Source: DATAEY01 sp038199035 (GTDB taxonomy: Bacteria; Actinomycetota; Thermoleophilia; Solirubrobacterales; Solirubrobacteraceae). From it: 64,000 nucleotides of DNA. The stretch is taken from NCBI GenBank assembly GCA_038199035.1, contig JBBPZM010000035.1, forward strand, positions 1 through 64,000, written 5' to 3'. This document shows, in pieces, positions 41,392 through 52,733 of the stretch (positions are counted from its first letter, which is position 1; the number at the start of each line of letters is the position of its first letter). Position numbers and translations under genes: made by a program. The notes under the pieces are model-generated. The model was not told the DNA's origin. It did no database searches and saw nothing but the letters and a program-made list of their open reading frames with translations.

Positions 41392-41850
41392 ATGGCTCGG
41401 GTCACCGCCACCCGGGACGTCAGGGCCCCGCTGGCCGCTGTGGAGCGGCTGTGGTTCGACCTCTCCCGCTGGCCGGCGTTCGTCGACGGCTTCGCCCACG
41501 TGGTCAAGCTCGAGGGCGACTGGCCGGCGGCCGGCGCACGCCTGGTGTGGCAGTCAACGCCCGCGGGGCGCGGTCGCGTGGTCGAGCGGGTGATCGAGCA
41601 GGCGCCCCGGGCCGGTCAGACCCTCGAGGTGGAGGATCCGCGCCTGCGCGGCACCCAGAGCGTGCGCTTCGAGGAGCTGGCCGACGGGGCTGCGATCGCG
41701 CTGGGCCTCGAGTACGACCTCAAGCAGGGTGGCCCCGTCCGCAGGCTCACCGATCTCCTGTTCATCCGCCGGGCGCTGCGCGACTCCCTCCAGCGCACGC
41801 TGGTGCGCTTCTCGCGCGAGCTGAGCGCCGACCTCGAGCTCGGCGCCTGA
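41392..41850 (+). CDS. SRPBCC-fold (polyketide cyclase/START-like) protein
   Basis: The 152-residue product begins RVTATRDVRAPLAAVERLWFDLSRWPAFVD, the usual start of SRPBCC helix-grip proteins, and continues with strands ARLVWQSTPAGRGRVVERVIEQ and a long C-terminal helix (LRDSLQRTLVRFSRELSA). Such proteins bind hydrophobic ligands, consistent with its place between beta-oxidation genes. It lies 19 nt after the dehydrogenase. Confidence 0.75.
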   Translation: MARVTATRDVRAPLAAVERLWFDLSRWPAFVDGFAHVVKLEGDWPAAGARLVWQSTPAGRGRVVERVIEQAPRAGQTLEVEDPRLRGTQSVRFEELADGAAIALGLEYDLKQGGPVRRLTDLLFIRRALRDSLQRTLVRFSRELSADLELGA

Positions 41851-41879
41851 CCCGAGGTCCCCGCCGCGCCGGTAGTCGA

Positions 41880-41885
41880 TAGCCT
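41880..41885 (+). promoter_or_regulatory. Possible internal -10 box TAGCCT
   Basis: TAGCCT sits about 66 nt before the next ATG (41952), which has its own Shine-Dalgarno GGAAGG. It could give a secondary transcript of the distal beta-oxidation genes. Confidence 0.35.
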
Positions 41886-41951
41886 CCGCCCTTCCCGGGC
41901 CGGCCGCCAGCGCGCCTGCCCACCACACCGCAAGCGACCCGGAAGGCCAGC

Positions 41952-42810
41952 ATGTTCGTGTTCAAAGCCGCGGTCGTCGGCGCCGGCACGATGGGGGGCG
42001 AGATCTCGCAGGTCATCGCCAGCGCCGACGTCCCCGTCGTGCTCAAGGACGTCGACCAGAAGTTCGTCGACCAGGGCCTGACCAAGGCGCGCGAGGTCAC
42101 GCAGGGCCAGCTCGGCCGGCTGGTCAAGAAGGAGAAGCTCACCCAGGAGCAGGCTGACGCCCAGCTCGAGGAGGTGGTGGGGCGCATCCACGGGACCACC
42201 GACTACGACGCCTTCGGCGACGTCGACTTCGTGGTCGAGGCCGTGCCCGAGCGCATGGAGGTCAAGCAGGCGGTGCTGGGCGAGCTGGACGCCGTCATCC
42301 CCGGCCACGCCATCCTGGCCTCCAACACCTCGTCGCTGTCGATCTCCCAGATGGGCGAGGCCACCAGCCGCCCCGAGCAGGTCGTCGGCTTCCACTTCTT
42401 CTACCCGGCGTCGATGATGCGCCTGATCGAGGTGATCGAAGGCGACGAGACCTCGCAGGAGACCATGCAGGCGGCCGCCAACTTCGCCCAGACGATCCGC
42501 AAGATGCCGATCCGCTGCGCCGAGTGCCCGGGCTTCGTCGGCAACCGGATCGCCAACTCGGCGATCTCGGAGGTCTGGCGCTTCCAGGAGGAGGAGGGGA
42601 TCTCCACCGAGGAGATCGACAAGCTGGTCTCGGAGTCCAAGGCCATGCCGATGGGCCCCTTCTTCCTCACCGACATGCTCGGCCTGGACACCGTCCTGCA
42701 CGTGGCCAAGCACCTGCGCGACTCCTACGGCGAGCGCTTCTACGTACACCGCGGCATGGAGGAGCTGGTGAAGGCCGGCGACCTCGGCGCCAAGACCGGA
42801 AAGGGCTTCT

Positions 42811-42824
<14 letters not shown>
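41952..42824 (+). CDS. 3-hydroxyacyl-CoA dehydrogenase
   Basis: The 290-residue NAD-dependent enzyme has the Rossmann motif FKAAVVGAGTMGGEISQVI, the LASNTSSLSISQMGEA segment and the catalytic histidine in VVGFHFFYPASMMRLIEVI. The C-terminal domain has CPGFVGNRIANS and GPFFLTDMLGLDT. It oxidises L-3-hydroxyacyl-CoA in beta-oxidation. Its last 14 nt overlap the next gene, which encodes a second HCDH C-terminal module fused to a hydratase, so the two proteins together form a FadB-like set. Confidence 0.9.
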
Positions 42825-43922
<1,098 letters not shown>

Positions 43923-43938
<16 letters not shown>

Positions 43939-44726
43939 TCCTCGGCGGGGCCCCCGCCGAGCGGACGACCCCGCGAGCCGGCGAGGGCACGCGCCGGCTG
44001 GCCGAGCTGATCGTCGGCGCTCGCTCGGTCGTCGCCCTCACCGGCGCGGGCATCTCCGTCCCGTCGGGGATCCCTGACTTCCGCTCGCCCGGCACGGGCC
44101 TGTGGGAGAAGGTCGATCCCATGGCCGTCGCGCACATCGAGGTCTTCCACCGCGATCCGCAGCGGTTCTGGCGCTTCTACGGCGACCGCTTTGCCACCCT
44201 TCGCACCAAGCGGCCCAACGCCGCCCACACCGCGCTGGTCGAGCTCGAGCGAGCCGGACGGCTCGATGCGGTCATCACCCAGAACGTCGACATGCTCCAC
44301 CGCCGGGCGGGCACGCGCGAGCTGATCGAGGTCCACGGCTCGATCGCCACCTGCTCGTGTCCGCGATGCGGCCGCCGGGTCGAGCTCGAGGAGGCCCACG
44401 CCCGGCTGGCCGCCGACCGGGACGGAGTCCCCCGCTGCGAGTGTGGCGGCCCGCTCAAGCCCGACGTGGTGCTCTTCGGTGAGATGCTCCCCGAGGAGGC
44501 CATGACCGCGGCGGCGCGGCTGGCCGCCAACGCCGACCTGCTCCTGTGCGTGGGCTCGTCGCTCGAGGTCCACCCCGTGGCCGGGCTGCCGTGGATGACC
44601 CATGAGTGCGGCGGCCGGGTGGCCATCGTCACCCAGGGCCCGACGCCCCTGGACGGCGTGGCCGAGGTGAAGCTCGACGGCGACGTGGTCGACGAGCTTC
44701 AGGGGCTTGTCCGAGCGGGTCTCTGA
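43923..44726 (+). CDS. Sirtuin-type NAD-dependent protein deacylase
   Basis: The 267-residue Sir2 enzyme has SVVALTGAGISVPSGIPDFR, the ribose-binding TQNVDMLHRRAG, the catalytic histidine in IEVHGSIATCSC and a zinc site (CPRCG then CECGG), followed by KPDVVLFGEMLPE and CVGSSLEVHPV. It removes acyl groups from lysines. The GTG at 43923 lies 16 nt inside the hydratase gene, so it is translated with the beta-oxidation operon. A link between acyl-CoA flux and protein deacylation is a reasonable inference. Confidence 0.88.
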
Positions 44727-44741
44727 CCGTCGACCTGAGCG

Positions 44742-45626
44742 TCAGTTTCGGCCCGTAGCCCGCTTTCCCGCGGCGGCACGGGCGCGCAGGGCAGCCTCGA
44801 GGCGCCCGAGGACGTGCTCCACCGCATTGACCGACGCCGGCGAGAGCGGCCCGTCGAGCGCCTCGTTGGCCGCGGCGGCGACCGAGGAGCGCTGGGCGCG
44901 CAGCTCCTCCACCCGCTCATCGAGGTCGCCGCCGTCGTCGAAACGACCCAGCTCGGCGATCGCGGCCTCCAGCGCGACCCTCAGCTGGAGCGCGGCCTCG
45001 CGCTCGCGCCCGGCGGCCATGTCGCCGCGGGCCCGCAGCGTGAGCTCCTCGCAGGCCAGGGCGGCGTCGCGCCCGCCCAGCATCGCCGCCAGGCGCTCCT
45101 GGGGGCGAAGGGCCGCCGTGCGACGCTGGCGGCGGCGGTCCTCGAGCGAGACCTCCACCGCGCGGTCCCAGCGGCCTTCGGCCACCTGCTCGCCGCTGCC
45201 GTAGCCGAGGCGGGCGATGAGTGCCTGGTCGGCGCTGACGTCGTTGACCGAGGAGTCCGCGGCGGCCGAACGGTGGGCGCGCAGGGCGCGATTGACCGCC
45301 CGCAGGGCCTCGGCGATCGCGGCGGCCGAGCTTCCCGGGTCGAGGCCCGACAGCCAGGCCTCCGCCTCTTCGGCGCCCATCGACTCAGCTCCCACGACCG
45401 TCGCGCGGGTGGTGGCCACCGGCGACGGCTCGGGCTCGGGCTCCGCGGACCGCGGGCGACGCCGGCCCAGCAGCCGCCGCTGCGGGGCGCCGAGCGTGCG
45501 CAGGACGAGCACGTGACTGGGCTCGGAGCTGTCGGGCTCGCGCAGGACGTAGCGCCCGTCGTCGGGCCCCAACGCCCACGGGAACTCCAGCTGCACGAAG
45601 CGGAACCGCCGGTCCGCCTCGGCCAT
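44742..45626 (-). CDS. Conserved-looking hypothetical protein, helical
   Basis: The 294-residue protein begins with a small beta-rich part (FRFVQLEFPWALGPDDGRYVL, then HVLVLRTLGAPQRRLLG), then an acidic/proline linker, and then about 200 residues of Ala/Arg/Glu-rich helices ending GRLEAALRARAAAGKRATG. No catalytic motif is visible. It lies 25 nt downstream of the large peptidoglycan hydrolase gene on the same strand and may be co-expressed with it. Confidence 0.6.
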   Translation of the reverse strand: MAEADRRFRFVQLEFPWALGPDDGRYVLREPDSSEPSHVLVLRTLGAPQRRLLGRRRPRSAEPEPEPSPVATTRATVVGAESMGAEEAEAWLSGLDPGSSAAAIAEALRAVNRALRAHRSAAADSSVNDVSADQALIARLGYGSGEQVAEGRWDRAVEVSLEDRRRQRRTAALRPQERLAAMLGGRDAALACEELTLRARGDMAAGREREAALQLRVALEAAIAELGRFDDGGDLDERVEELRAQRSSVAAAANEALDGPLSPASVNAVEHVLGRLEAALRARAAAGKRATGRN

Positions 45627-45651
45627 GCGGCGGCGTGTCCTCCGGGGGCGG

Positions 45652-48114
45652 CTACTCGCCGCGGTGCGCCCCGCTGCCCGTCTTGGGGGCGTTGTCCGGT
45701 ATCGAGGCCTTGGAGGGCCGCACCGGGACCACGGGGTTGTCGATCTCGTTGAGGCGACCGATCAGCTTCACCCACTGGTCGGGCTTGAGCACGGCGTTGA
45801 ACTGCTGCCCGAGCTTGCCGTTGGCCCCGAACAGCGGCTGGAAGCCGACGTGGATGTGATCGGCGTGGTCGGGCAGGGAAAGCGTGTTGTCGGTCCCCGG
45901 GAAGGTCATCAGCGAGATGATCTGGTGGGGCTTCATGATGCCCTGAAGGGTCAGCAGGCGACGGATCGTCAGCTCGGTGATCGAGCCCGGGCCCTGATGG
46001 CCGATGATCGGGATCCCGTTGATGGCGGCGAGGTCGACCGCGTCACCCGACGAGTGCTCTGAGACGGTGCCGGCGGTGGTGTAGAAGGAGTGGCCGCACT
46101 TGAACGAGGTGATCGTGGGCTTGAGGCCGGAGGAGACGAGGAACTCGATCGTGGCCAGGACCCGGCGGTCGATCTGGCCGGCCTGGACGTCGCGGCGACC
46201 GCAGCTGTACATCTGGACGCGCGGGTCGGCCAGCAGGCGGCGCTCGAGGGCTTCCTTGGGGAGGAGCAGGATCTGGCCGATCGACGGGTTGCGGGCGTCC
46301 GGTCCGAAGAACGGGTTCTTGCCGGTGGCCCGGTAGATGGCGGTCGACTCGAGCAGCTTCCAGCCGTCGAGGATAGGCTTGGGGTCGATGGCCGGGGTGC
46401 CCTTGCCGGCCGGGCGGACGATGAAGTGGAGGTGGGGGGCCTGGGTGGCGCTCGTCTTGTCGATCCGGCCGAGGATGGTCCCGGCGATGACCTGGGAGCC
46501 GGGCCGCAGCTTGCGCAACACGACGTCCTTGCGGTCGAGCCCGAGGACCTGCTTGAAGTAGGCCTGGAAGGTGGTGAAGCCGGCCACCGGCTTGCCCGAC
46601 TCCAGCAGCTGCTGCTCACCGCCCGCGCGATAGGAGGCGGCCCGCGCGGGGTGCGCGAACAGCCGCTCCTTGGCCAGCGTCACCGGCGCGGCCTTGGGGG
46701 TGCGCACGCCCTTGGCCTGCTTGGGAGGCGCGGCGGGCTGGCGGCCGGCGCTGGCCGGCTGGGAGGGCTTGGCGTCCTTGGGCGGTAGCGCCAGCTCCTG
46801 GCGGATGTCGGCGGGGCTGACCGGCTGGGGCTTGGGGGAGGGATAGGAGGGGGCGACCTTCCCGAGGTCGGAGTAGGTGTACTGGTTGCCGTACACGTCC
46901 TGGAGGACGACGTAGTGCCCGAGGGCCTTGGTCGTCCCCACCTGCTTGACGACCCCGTCATTGACGGCCACGACCGGGGCGCCCTTGCTCGAGTAGATGT
47001 TGATCCCGCGGCGGGTGGGCGAGCTTTCGTCGGCGATCGTCGCGCTCGCGCCGTGCGCCCGCTTCAGCGCGTCGCGCTGGGAGATGTCGTCGGCGTAGGT
47101 GGACCGAGCTGCCACCGGGAAGTGGCCCTGGGTGAGGCCGGTCAGCGCCCCGACCAGGTCGTCAGGCAGGCCGCCGATCAGCTTGGCCCGCAGCATCACC
47201 GAGTCGACGTACCAGTTGGCGTGGTTGTAGGCGAAGATCGCACCGCGCAGGTCCTTGTCGGCCCCCGCGGCCTTGAGGTAGCGCGCCGCCGCGAAGATCG
47301 CGTCGACGGGGTTGTAGGGGTCCTTGCGGCCGTCGTCGTTGCCGTCGACCCCGTAGGTCTGCCACGAGGAGGGAATGAACTGCATCCAGCCCATGGCGCC
47401 GGCGGACGAGACGTTGAGGTTGCGCCCGTAGTCGGTCTCGATCTCGTTGATCGAGGCGAGGACCTGCCACGGCACGCCGTACTCCGTGCCGGCGGCCTGG
47501 TAGATCGGGAGCAGGAACGGCGGGATGCGGAACTTCTCGATGAAGAAGTTGGGGACCCCGACCGGGGCAGGTCCGGGGATCGACAGCGAGAAGCTCGGAT
47601 TGCTGGGGGTGGGCGCCCCGCCGTCGTGACGGGCGGGCTTGTCGGGGGCCTGCGAGCCGACGCTCTCGACCGTCTTGGGCTTGGCCGCGGCCTTGCGCGG
47701 CCGGGCGTTGGCCGGACGGCGAGCGGGTGGCCTGGGGGCTGGCGCCGGAACCGACGTCGTGGCCGGTCCGCTCGTCGTGGTCGTGGGTGTCGTCTGGGTG
47801 CTCTGGTTGCTGCTGTCGTTGGAGGGCGAGCCCTGGCCGTTGTTGGCCGGGGGCGGGGGGTTGCTCTGACCGGACGTGGTGTCGCCCGACCCGGAGTCGT
47901 TGCCGCCACCCCCGGTCACGCTGTTGACCGTGTCCTTGGTCTTGTCGACCACGTTGTCGACAACCTTGCCGACGTCGTTGGAGTTGGAGTCCTTGCAGGA
48001 ATTGTCGCTCTTGCGGCAGCCGCCACCTGCCGACGCGGGGGACAGGCTCGTGCCCAGGCCGACGGACAGGGCGCCGGCCGCGACGAGGCTGGTGATCAGC
48101 TTGCGAGTGTTCAT
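45652..48114 (-). CDS. Secreted multidomain peptidoglycan hydrolase (lytic transglycosylase, M23-like, C-terminal HxD domain)
   Basis: The 820-residue protein has a signal peptide (RKLITSLVAAGALSVGLGTSL, cut near ASA), then a Thr/Pro/Ser-rich wall-spanning linker to about 190. Next comes a transglycosylase domain (about 195-330) with YGVPWQVLASINEIETDYGR, whose first Glu is the likely catalyst, and GAMGWMQFIPSSWQTYGVDG. A LytM/M23-like fold follows (NIYSSKGAPVVAVNDGVVKQ ... HLHFIVRPAG). The last part (about 640-790) has SEHSSGDAVDLAAINGIPI and LPDHADHIHVGFQ, resembling D-Ala-D-Ala carboxypeptidase (M15)-type zinc sites. Such a three-domain hydrolase suggests cell-wall remodelling or resuscitation. 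Confidence 0.8.
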   Translation of the reverse strand: MNTRKLITSLVAAGALSVGLGTSLSPASAGGGCRKSDNSCKDSNSNDVGKVVDNVVDKTKDTVNSVTGGGGNDSGSGDTTSGQSNPPPPANNGQGSPSNDSSNQSTQTTPTTTTSGPATTSVPAPAPRPPARRPANARPRKAAAKPKTVESVGSQAPDKPARHDGGAPTPSNPSFSLSIPGPAPVGVPNFFIEKFRIPPFLLPIYQAAGTEYGVPWQVLASINEIETDYGRNLNVSSAGAMGWMQFIPSSWQTYGVDGNDDGRKDPYNPVDAIFAAARYLKAAGADKDLRGAIFAYNHANWYVDSVMLRAKLIGGLPDDLVGALTGLTQGHFPVAARSTYADDISQRDALKRAHGASATIADESSPTRRGINIYSSKGAPVVAVNDGVVKQVGTTKALGHYVVLQDVYGNQYTYSDLGKVAPSYPSPKPQPVSPADIRQELALPPKDAKPSQPASAGRQPAAPPKQAKGVRTPKAAPVTLAKERLFAHPARAASYRAGGEQQLLESGKPVAGFTTFQAYFKQVLGLDRKDVVLRKLRPGSQVIAGTILGRIDKTSATQAPHLHFIVRPAGKGTPAIDPKPILDGWKLLESTAIYRATGKNPFFGPDARNPSIGQILLLPKEALERRLLADPRVQMYSCGRRDVQAGQIDRRVLATIEFLVSSGLKPTITSFKCGHSFYTTAGTVSEHSSGDAVDLAAINGIPIIGHQGPGSITELTIRRLLTLQGIMKPHQIISLMTFPGTDNTLSLPDHADHIHVGFQPLFGANGKLGQQFNAVLKPDQWVKLIGRLNEIDNPVVPVRPSKASIPDNAPKTGSGAHRGE

Positions 48115-48530
48115 CCGTGGCGCTCTTGTGCTCCCAGATCCAGGGCTTTCCAGCGGATCAGCCAGCCCTGACCCGAGCGGCCAAGCGCCCGGAGACGGAG
48201 ACGCTACTTGGTGCCCATGACCTTTTCAACGAGGAACCGTGCCTGCCAGAGTCATGCCATGCCGCCGACTGCTCGACCGCTTCGCGCCAGAGCCCGCAAA
48301 GGGGCCGCGTGGAGGGTTGGATCGGTCGTTCGGCACGGTCGCTTGAGGCTGACAAACCGTGTGCCCCTTCAGGGTTGCGCCGATCGGCGGCTCGGAGCAA
48401 AGACATACCGTCGACTATAGGGTTAGACTGAGTCGCTCGTCCAGTGGCCCGGCCGTGCCCCGGATAGGCTCGGCCGGCCCATCGGCGCGTGCGCTAGGGT
48501 GACCCGCCGACTCGAAGGGCGGCGACTGCC
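48115..48530. other. 416-bp divergent intergenic region with a long leader
   Basis: On the minus strand a TATAGT box (about 48418-48413) would start a leader of nearly 300 nt before the hydrolase ATG. The leader can fold: CAGGGCT (48141-48147) pairs with AGCCCTG (48164-48170) near the start codon, and a GACCGTGCC/GGCACGGT pairing spans about 100 nt. No riboswitch class is recognised. On the plus strand TAGGGT (48495-48500) is a promoter for the next gene. Confidence 0.45.
48495..48500 (+). promoter_or_regulatory. -10 box TAGGGT with a short leader
   Basis: TAGGGT gives a leader of about 25 nt before the TTG start at 48531; AAGGG lies 12 nt before that codon. Confidence 0.4.
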
Positions 48531-48986
48531 TTGAGTGACGAGACCACCAGCGATAGCCTGCGCGGCCGCCTGACCCGCCAGGGCGAGGACGCCCTCGGCC
48601 GGATCGCCCAGGACCTGCTCGAGAACCCGCTGGTCAACGGGGCGATCTCGCGCGCCTTCGAGGCGGGGCAGAAGGCCGCCCAGGCGCAGGAGGTGGCACT
48701 GGGCGCTCTGAACATCCCGTCCGCCGCGGACATCGAGCGGCTGACGCGCCGCGTGCGCTCGGTCTCACAGCGGCTCGAGGGCATCGAGGACGGGGTCGAC
48801 CGCCTCGACGAGTCCATGCGCTCGCTCGCCGCCGGCTCGGCGCTCACCGAGCGCCTCGACCGCATCGAGCGCGAGCTGTCCACGCTGACGGGCCAGCTCG
48901 AGGCCGTCCACGACGCCCTCCCCGAGCCGGCTGAGCCGGTCGCCCGCGTCCAGGAGCGCCTGCGCGTGGGCGACCCCCAGGCGTGA
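48531..48986 (+). CDS. Coiled-coil protein, unknown function
   Basis: The 151-residue protein starts at a TTG (MSDETTSDSLRGRL) and consists mostly of heptad-type helix: ALGRIAQDLLENPLVNGAIS, then IERLTRRVRSVSQRLEGIED and LTERLDRIERELSTLTGQLE. A phasin-like or ring-forming scaffold is possible, but there is no family match. The next gene follows after 17 nt with its own Shine-Dalgarno. Confidence 0.6.
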   Translation: MSDETTSDSLRGRLTRQGEDALGRIAQDLLENPLVNGAISRAFEAGQKAAQAQEVALGALNIPSAADIERLTRRVRSVSQRLEGIEDGVDRLDESMRSLAAGSALTERLDRIERELSTLTGQLEAVHDALPEPAEPVARVQERLRVGDPQA

Positions 48987-49003
48987 CCGGCGGAGGCGGG
49001 TGA

Positions 49004-49429
49004 GTGGCCTCGCCGTTCGCGTCAGGGGAGGAGCTGCGGGAGGTGATGGACCAGGTCTTCGCCATGATGAGCGACGACCCCGAGATGGGTCCCCGCTTGC
49101 GCGACGCCGACGTGCCCCAACGGTTCGAGTTCGAGGACATGGGGCTGGTGGTCAACATCCGGGCAGCCGGCCCGGGCGAGGAGGGCAACCTGCACTGGGA
49201 ATGGTCAGACGACGTCGACTGGGAGCCGCGCGTGCGGATGAGGATGGGCGCCGAGACGGCGAACCGCTACTTCCAGGGCAAGGAGAACGTGGCCATGGCC
49301 ATCGCCCGACGTCGCATAAGGACCGGGGGCGACGTCCGGGCCGCCTTGGCCCTGATCCCCATCACGAAGCCGATCTACGCGCGCTACCGCTCGCTCGTCG
49401 AGCGCGACTATCCCCACCTGGTGGCCTGA
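49004..49429 (+). CDS. SCP2-like lipid-binding domain protein
   Basis: The 141-residue product has the SCP2-fold pattern: an N-terminal helix (ASGEELREVMDQVFAMMSDD), strands RFEFEDMGLVVNIRAAG and LHWEWSDDVDWEPRVRMRMG, then AETANRYFQGKENVAMAIARRRI as the C-terminal helix that closes the lipid pocket. The GTG at 49004 has GGAGG 8 nt upstream. It is likely co-transcribed with the coiled-coil gene. Confidence 0.65.
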   Translation: MASPFASGEELREVMDQVFAMMSDDPEMGPRLRDADVPQRFEFEDMGLVVNIRAAGPGEEGNLHWEWSDDVDWEPRVRMRMGAETANRYFQGKENVAMAIARRRIRTGGDVRAALALIPITKPIYARYRSLVERDYPHLVA

Positions 49430-49731
49430 AGGCCGCGCCGGCACACCGGCGGCCGTTGACACGAAGGCGCACAGCGGCTAGACCTAGCAGTCCGGAGAAG
49501 ACAGCAGAGGCCGAGCAGTGAGCGACACATCGCTTGCGAGGCGCCGCCGGAATCGAGACGAGCGCCGACGGCCTACGCGGCGGGCCGTTTCGCCCGCAGG
49601 CGGCGGGGTCCCCGAAACGGCGGCTCCGCCGTCGCCTTTGGAGGCCCGGCTGACGATCCGCGACGGGATGGAGCGGGCGTGGCGGCGATGAGCCCGCAGC
49701 GCCGGCTCCCCGACCGGGAGGCTGTCGCGCC
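49430..49731. other. 302-bp region with a possible small ORF
   Basis: Apart from the small frame at 49518-49691 it holds short GC-rich inverted repeats (for example GGCGGCTCCGCCGTCGCC) and a TAGACC/TAGCAG pair near 49482. The final bases carry the GGGAGG ribosome-binding site of the MerR-cyclase gene. Confidence 0.4.
49518..49691 (+). CDS. Possible 57-residue basic protein
   Basis: A GTG-started frame reads VSDTSLARRRRNRDERRRP, then a proline/alanine-rich stretch and LEARLTIRDGMERAWRR before a TGA. Arginine richness is also what random high-GC DNA gives, and no clear Shine-Dalgarno precedes it, so this is weak. Confidence 0.25.
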   Translation: MSDTSLARRRRNRDERRRPTRRAVSPAGGGVPETAAPPSPLEARLTIRDGMERAWRR

Positions 49732-50901
49732 ATGACCCTCCGAGAGGCCGCCGACCGTGCCGGGGTGACCCCCGCCACCCTGCGCCGGTGGGCGCGCGAC
49801 GGCGTCATCCCCCAGTACGACGGAAGCTGGTCGCCCGCCGCGGCGGCCCATGCGCGCATCGTCGCTCGCCTGCGCGAGCGCGGTCACCCCCTGGCCGAGA
49901 TCCGGCGGGCCGGGGAGAGCGGACGCCTGGCCTTCGGGTACATCGAGGACCTCTTCCCGGTCGAAGGCCCCGAGTACACGCTCGAGGAGGCAGCGCGCGA
50001 CACCGGGCTCGAGCCGGCGCTGATCGAGCGCATCTACGCGACGGTCGGCTTCAGCCTCCAGTCGGTGCAGCGCATCTCCGAGGACGACATGCAGCTGCTG
50101 CGCTACGTCGCGGCGGTCCTCGCCGCCGGCTTCCCCCTCGTGGCCTTCCTCCAGCTCCTGCGCGTCTACGGGCAGGGAGTGGCCCAGCTGGCCGACGCCG
50201 AGGTCCGGCTCTTCCACCTCTACGTGCACGAGCCGCTGATGCGCGACGGCGTGCCCGGGCTCGAGATGGCCGAGGAGATGGAGGGCCTGGCCCGGGAGCT
50301 GCTTCCCCTGGCCTCGCCGATCATGGACCACATCCACCAGCGCTTCCTCTCCCATTTCGTCGAGCAGGACGTGATCGGCCACATGGAGGCCGATTTCGAG
50401 GACCACCAGCTCGACCTCGGTCGCCTGCGGGTGGCCATCGCCTTCGCCGATCTGGCGGGCTACACGCGGTTGACCGAGGAGGAGGGGGAGGAGCAGGCGG
50501 TCGACGCCGTCGAGCGCTTCGTCGACGGGGTCGAGCAGACCCTCCCCGACGACGCCCGGGTGATCAAGACGATCGGCGACGAGGTGATGATCGTGGGCTC
50601 GGACCCCGCGGCCCTGACCGACTGGGCGGTCGGCTTCCAGGAGCTCCAGTCGCAGCGGCCCCTGCCGCGAATCGGCATCCACTACGGGCAGACGCTCTAC
50701 CGCGACGGCGACTACTACGGTCGCGAGGTCAACCAGGCGGCTCGGGTCGCCGCTCGCGCCGCCGGGGGAGAGGTGCTGGTGACTCGGCCGGTCGTCGAGG
50801 CCGCCGGCTCCCACCTGGAGTTCGAGGCCATCGGGCAGGTCCGCCTCAAGGGCTTCGCGCGGGTTACAGAGCTGTTCCTGGCTCGTGCGGCGGAGGACTG
50901 A
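49732..50901 (+). CDS. MerR-type HTH fused to a class III adenylate/guanylate cyclase domain
   Basis: The 389-residue protein starts with a MerR-like winged helix (LREAADRAGVTPATLRRWAR, PQYDGSW), has a second helical region (EEAARDTGLEPALIERIYATVGFS) and a C-terminal class III cyclase domain from about 225. The cyclase has metal-binding aspartates in VAIAFADLAGYTRLT and VIKTIGDEVMIVG and the transition-state Asn/Arg in REVNQAARVAARA. The lysine of VIKTIGDE favours ATP. The middle part resembles the sensor region of such cyclases. The ATG has GGGAGG 10 nt upstream. It is followed by tilS. Confidence 0.85.
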   Translation: MTLREAADRAGVTPATLRRWARDGVIPQYDGSWSPAAAAHARIVARLRERGHPLAEIRRAGESGRLAFGYIEDLFPVEGPEYTLEEAARDTGLEPALIERIYATVGFSLQSVQRISEDDMQLLRYVAAVLAAGFPLVAFLQLLRVYGQGVAQLADAEVRLFHLYVHEPLMRDGVPGLEMAEEMEGLARELLPLASPIMDHIHQRFLSHFVEQDVIGHMEADFEDHQLDLGRLRVAIAFADLAGYTRLTEEEGEEQAVDAVERFVDGVEQTLPDDARVIKTIGDEVMIVGSDPAALTDWAVGFQELQSQRPLPRIGIHYGQTLYRDGDYYGREVNQAARVAARAAGGEVLVTRPVVEAAGSHLEFEAIGQVRLKGFARVTELFLARAAED

Positions 50902-50928
50902 GGCGTTGATGGGGAGGAGGGGATCACG

Positions 50929-52257
<1,329 letters not shown>

Positions 52258-52298
52258 GAGCTCTGGCCAGGAGGGTTGGCGACGGGCCGCGTGCGCGC

Positions 52299-52304
52299 TA
52301 CGGT
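52299..52304 (+). promoter_or_regulatory. -10 box TACGGT for a leaderless gene
   Basis: TACGGT ends 6 nt before the ATG at 52311. Confidence 0.55.
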
Positions 52305-52310
52305 CCCGCC

Positions 52311-52733
52311 ATGACGCACGTGCCCCTGTGGCTGCGCTGCTCGTTCGTCGCCGTCCTCCTCGCCACGATGGCGCTGGCCTTCTGGGGTCGTCCTCCTCGC
52401 CGCCGTCCGCGCCCGGCCACCTGGCGCCGCTTGGCCGGCGCGGGCGCCATCTGCTACGGGGCAGGCTGCGGCGCTCTCCTGCTCGACGAGGCGGCGATCA
52501 GCGCCGCCCTGGTCGGGGTGGGGGTCGAGACCCTGTCGGTGGTGGCCTGGCTGGGCCGCGGCCTGGGCGGGGAGGACGACGACGGCGGGGGAGGCGGCGA
52601 CGGCCGCGACCCCGACTCCGGGGACCACGGCGGCAGTGGTGACGGGCCCGACATCGTCTGGGGGCCCAACGACGAACGGGCCTTCCGGGACTACGCCTCG
52701 CGCGGCGGCCGGCGCGAGCCCGTCCCCGGGTGA
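52311..52733 (+). CDS. Small membrane protein between tilS and hpt
   Basis: The 140-residue protein has one clear helix near the N-terminus (LWLRCSFVAVLLATMALAFWG), a second hydrophobic stretch (GAICYGAGCGALLLDEAAISAALVGVGVETL split by an acidic pair) and a Gly/Asp-rich tail. It starts at a leaderless ATG and its stop overlaps the hpt GTG (GTGA). No family is recognised; its tight link to hpt suggests shared regulation rather than function. Confidence 0.6.
   Translation: MTHVPLWLRCSFVAVLLATMALAFWGRPPRRRPRPATWRRLAGAGAICYGAGCGALLLDEAAISAALVGVGVETLSVVAWLGRGLGGEDDDGGGGGDGRDPDSGDHGGSGDGPDIVWGPNDERAFRDYASRGGRREPVPG

Noticed and set aside
48115..48420. c-di-AMP (ydaO-type) riboswitch upstream of the wall hydrolase
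   Set aside because: The context fits, but I could not find the conserved core motifs of that class in the leader.
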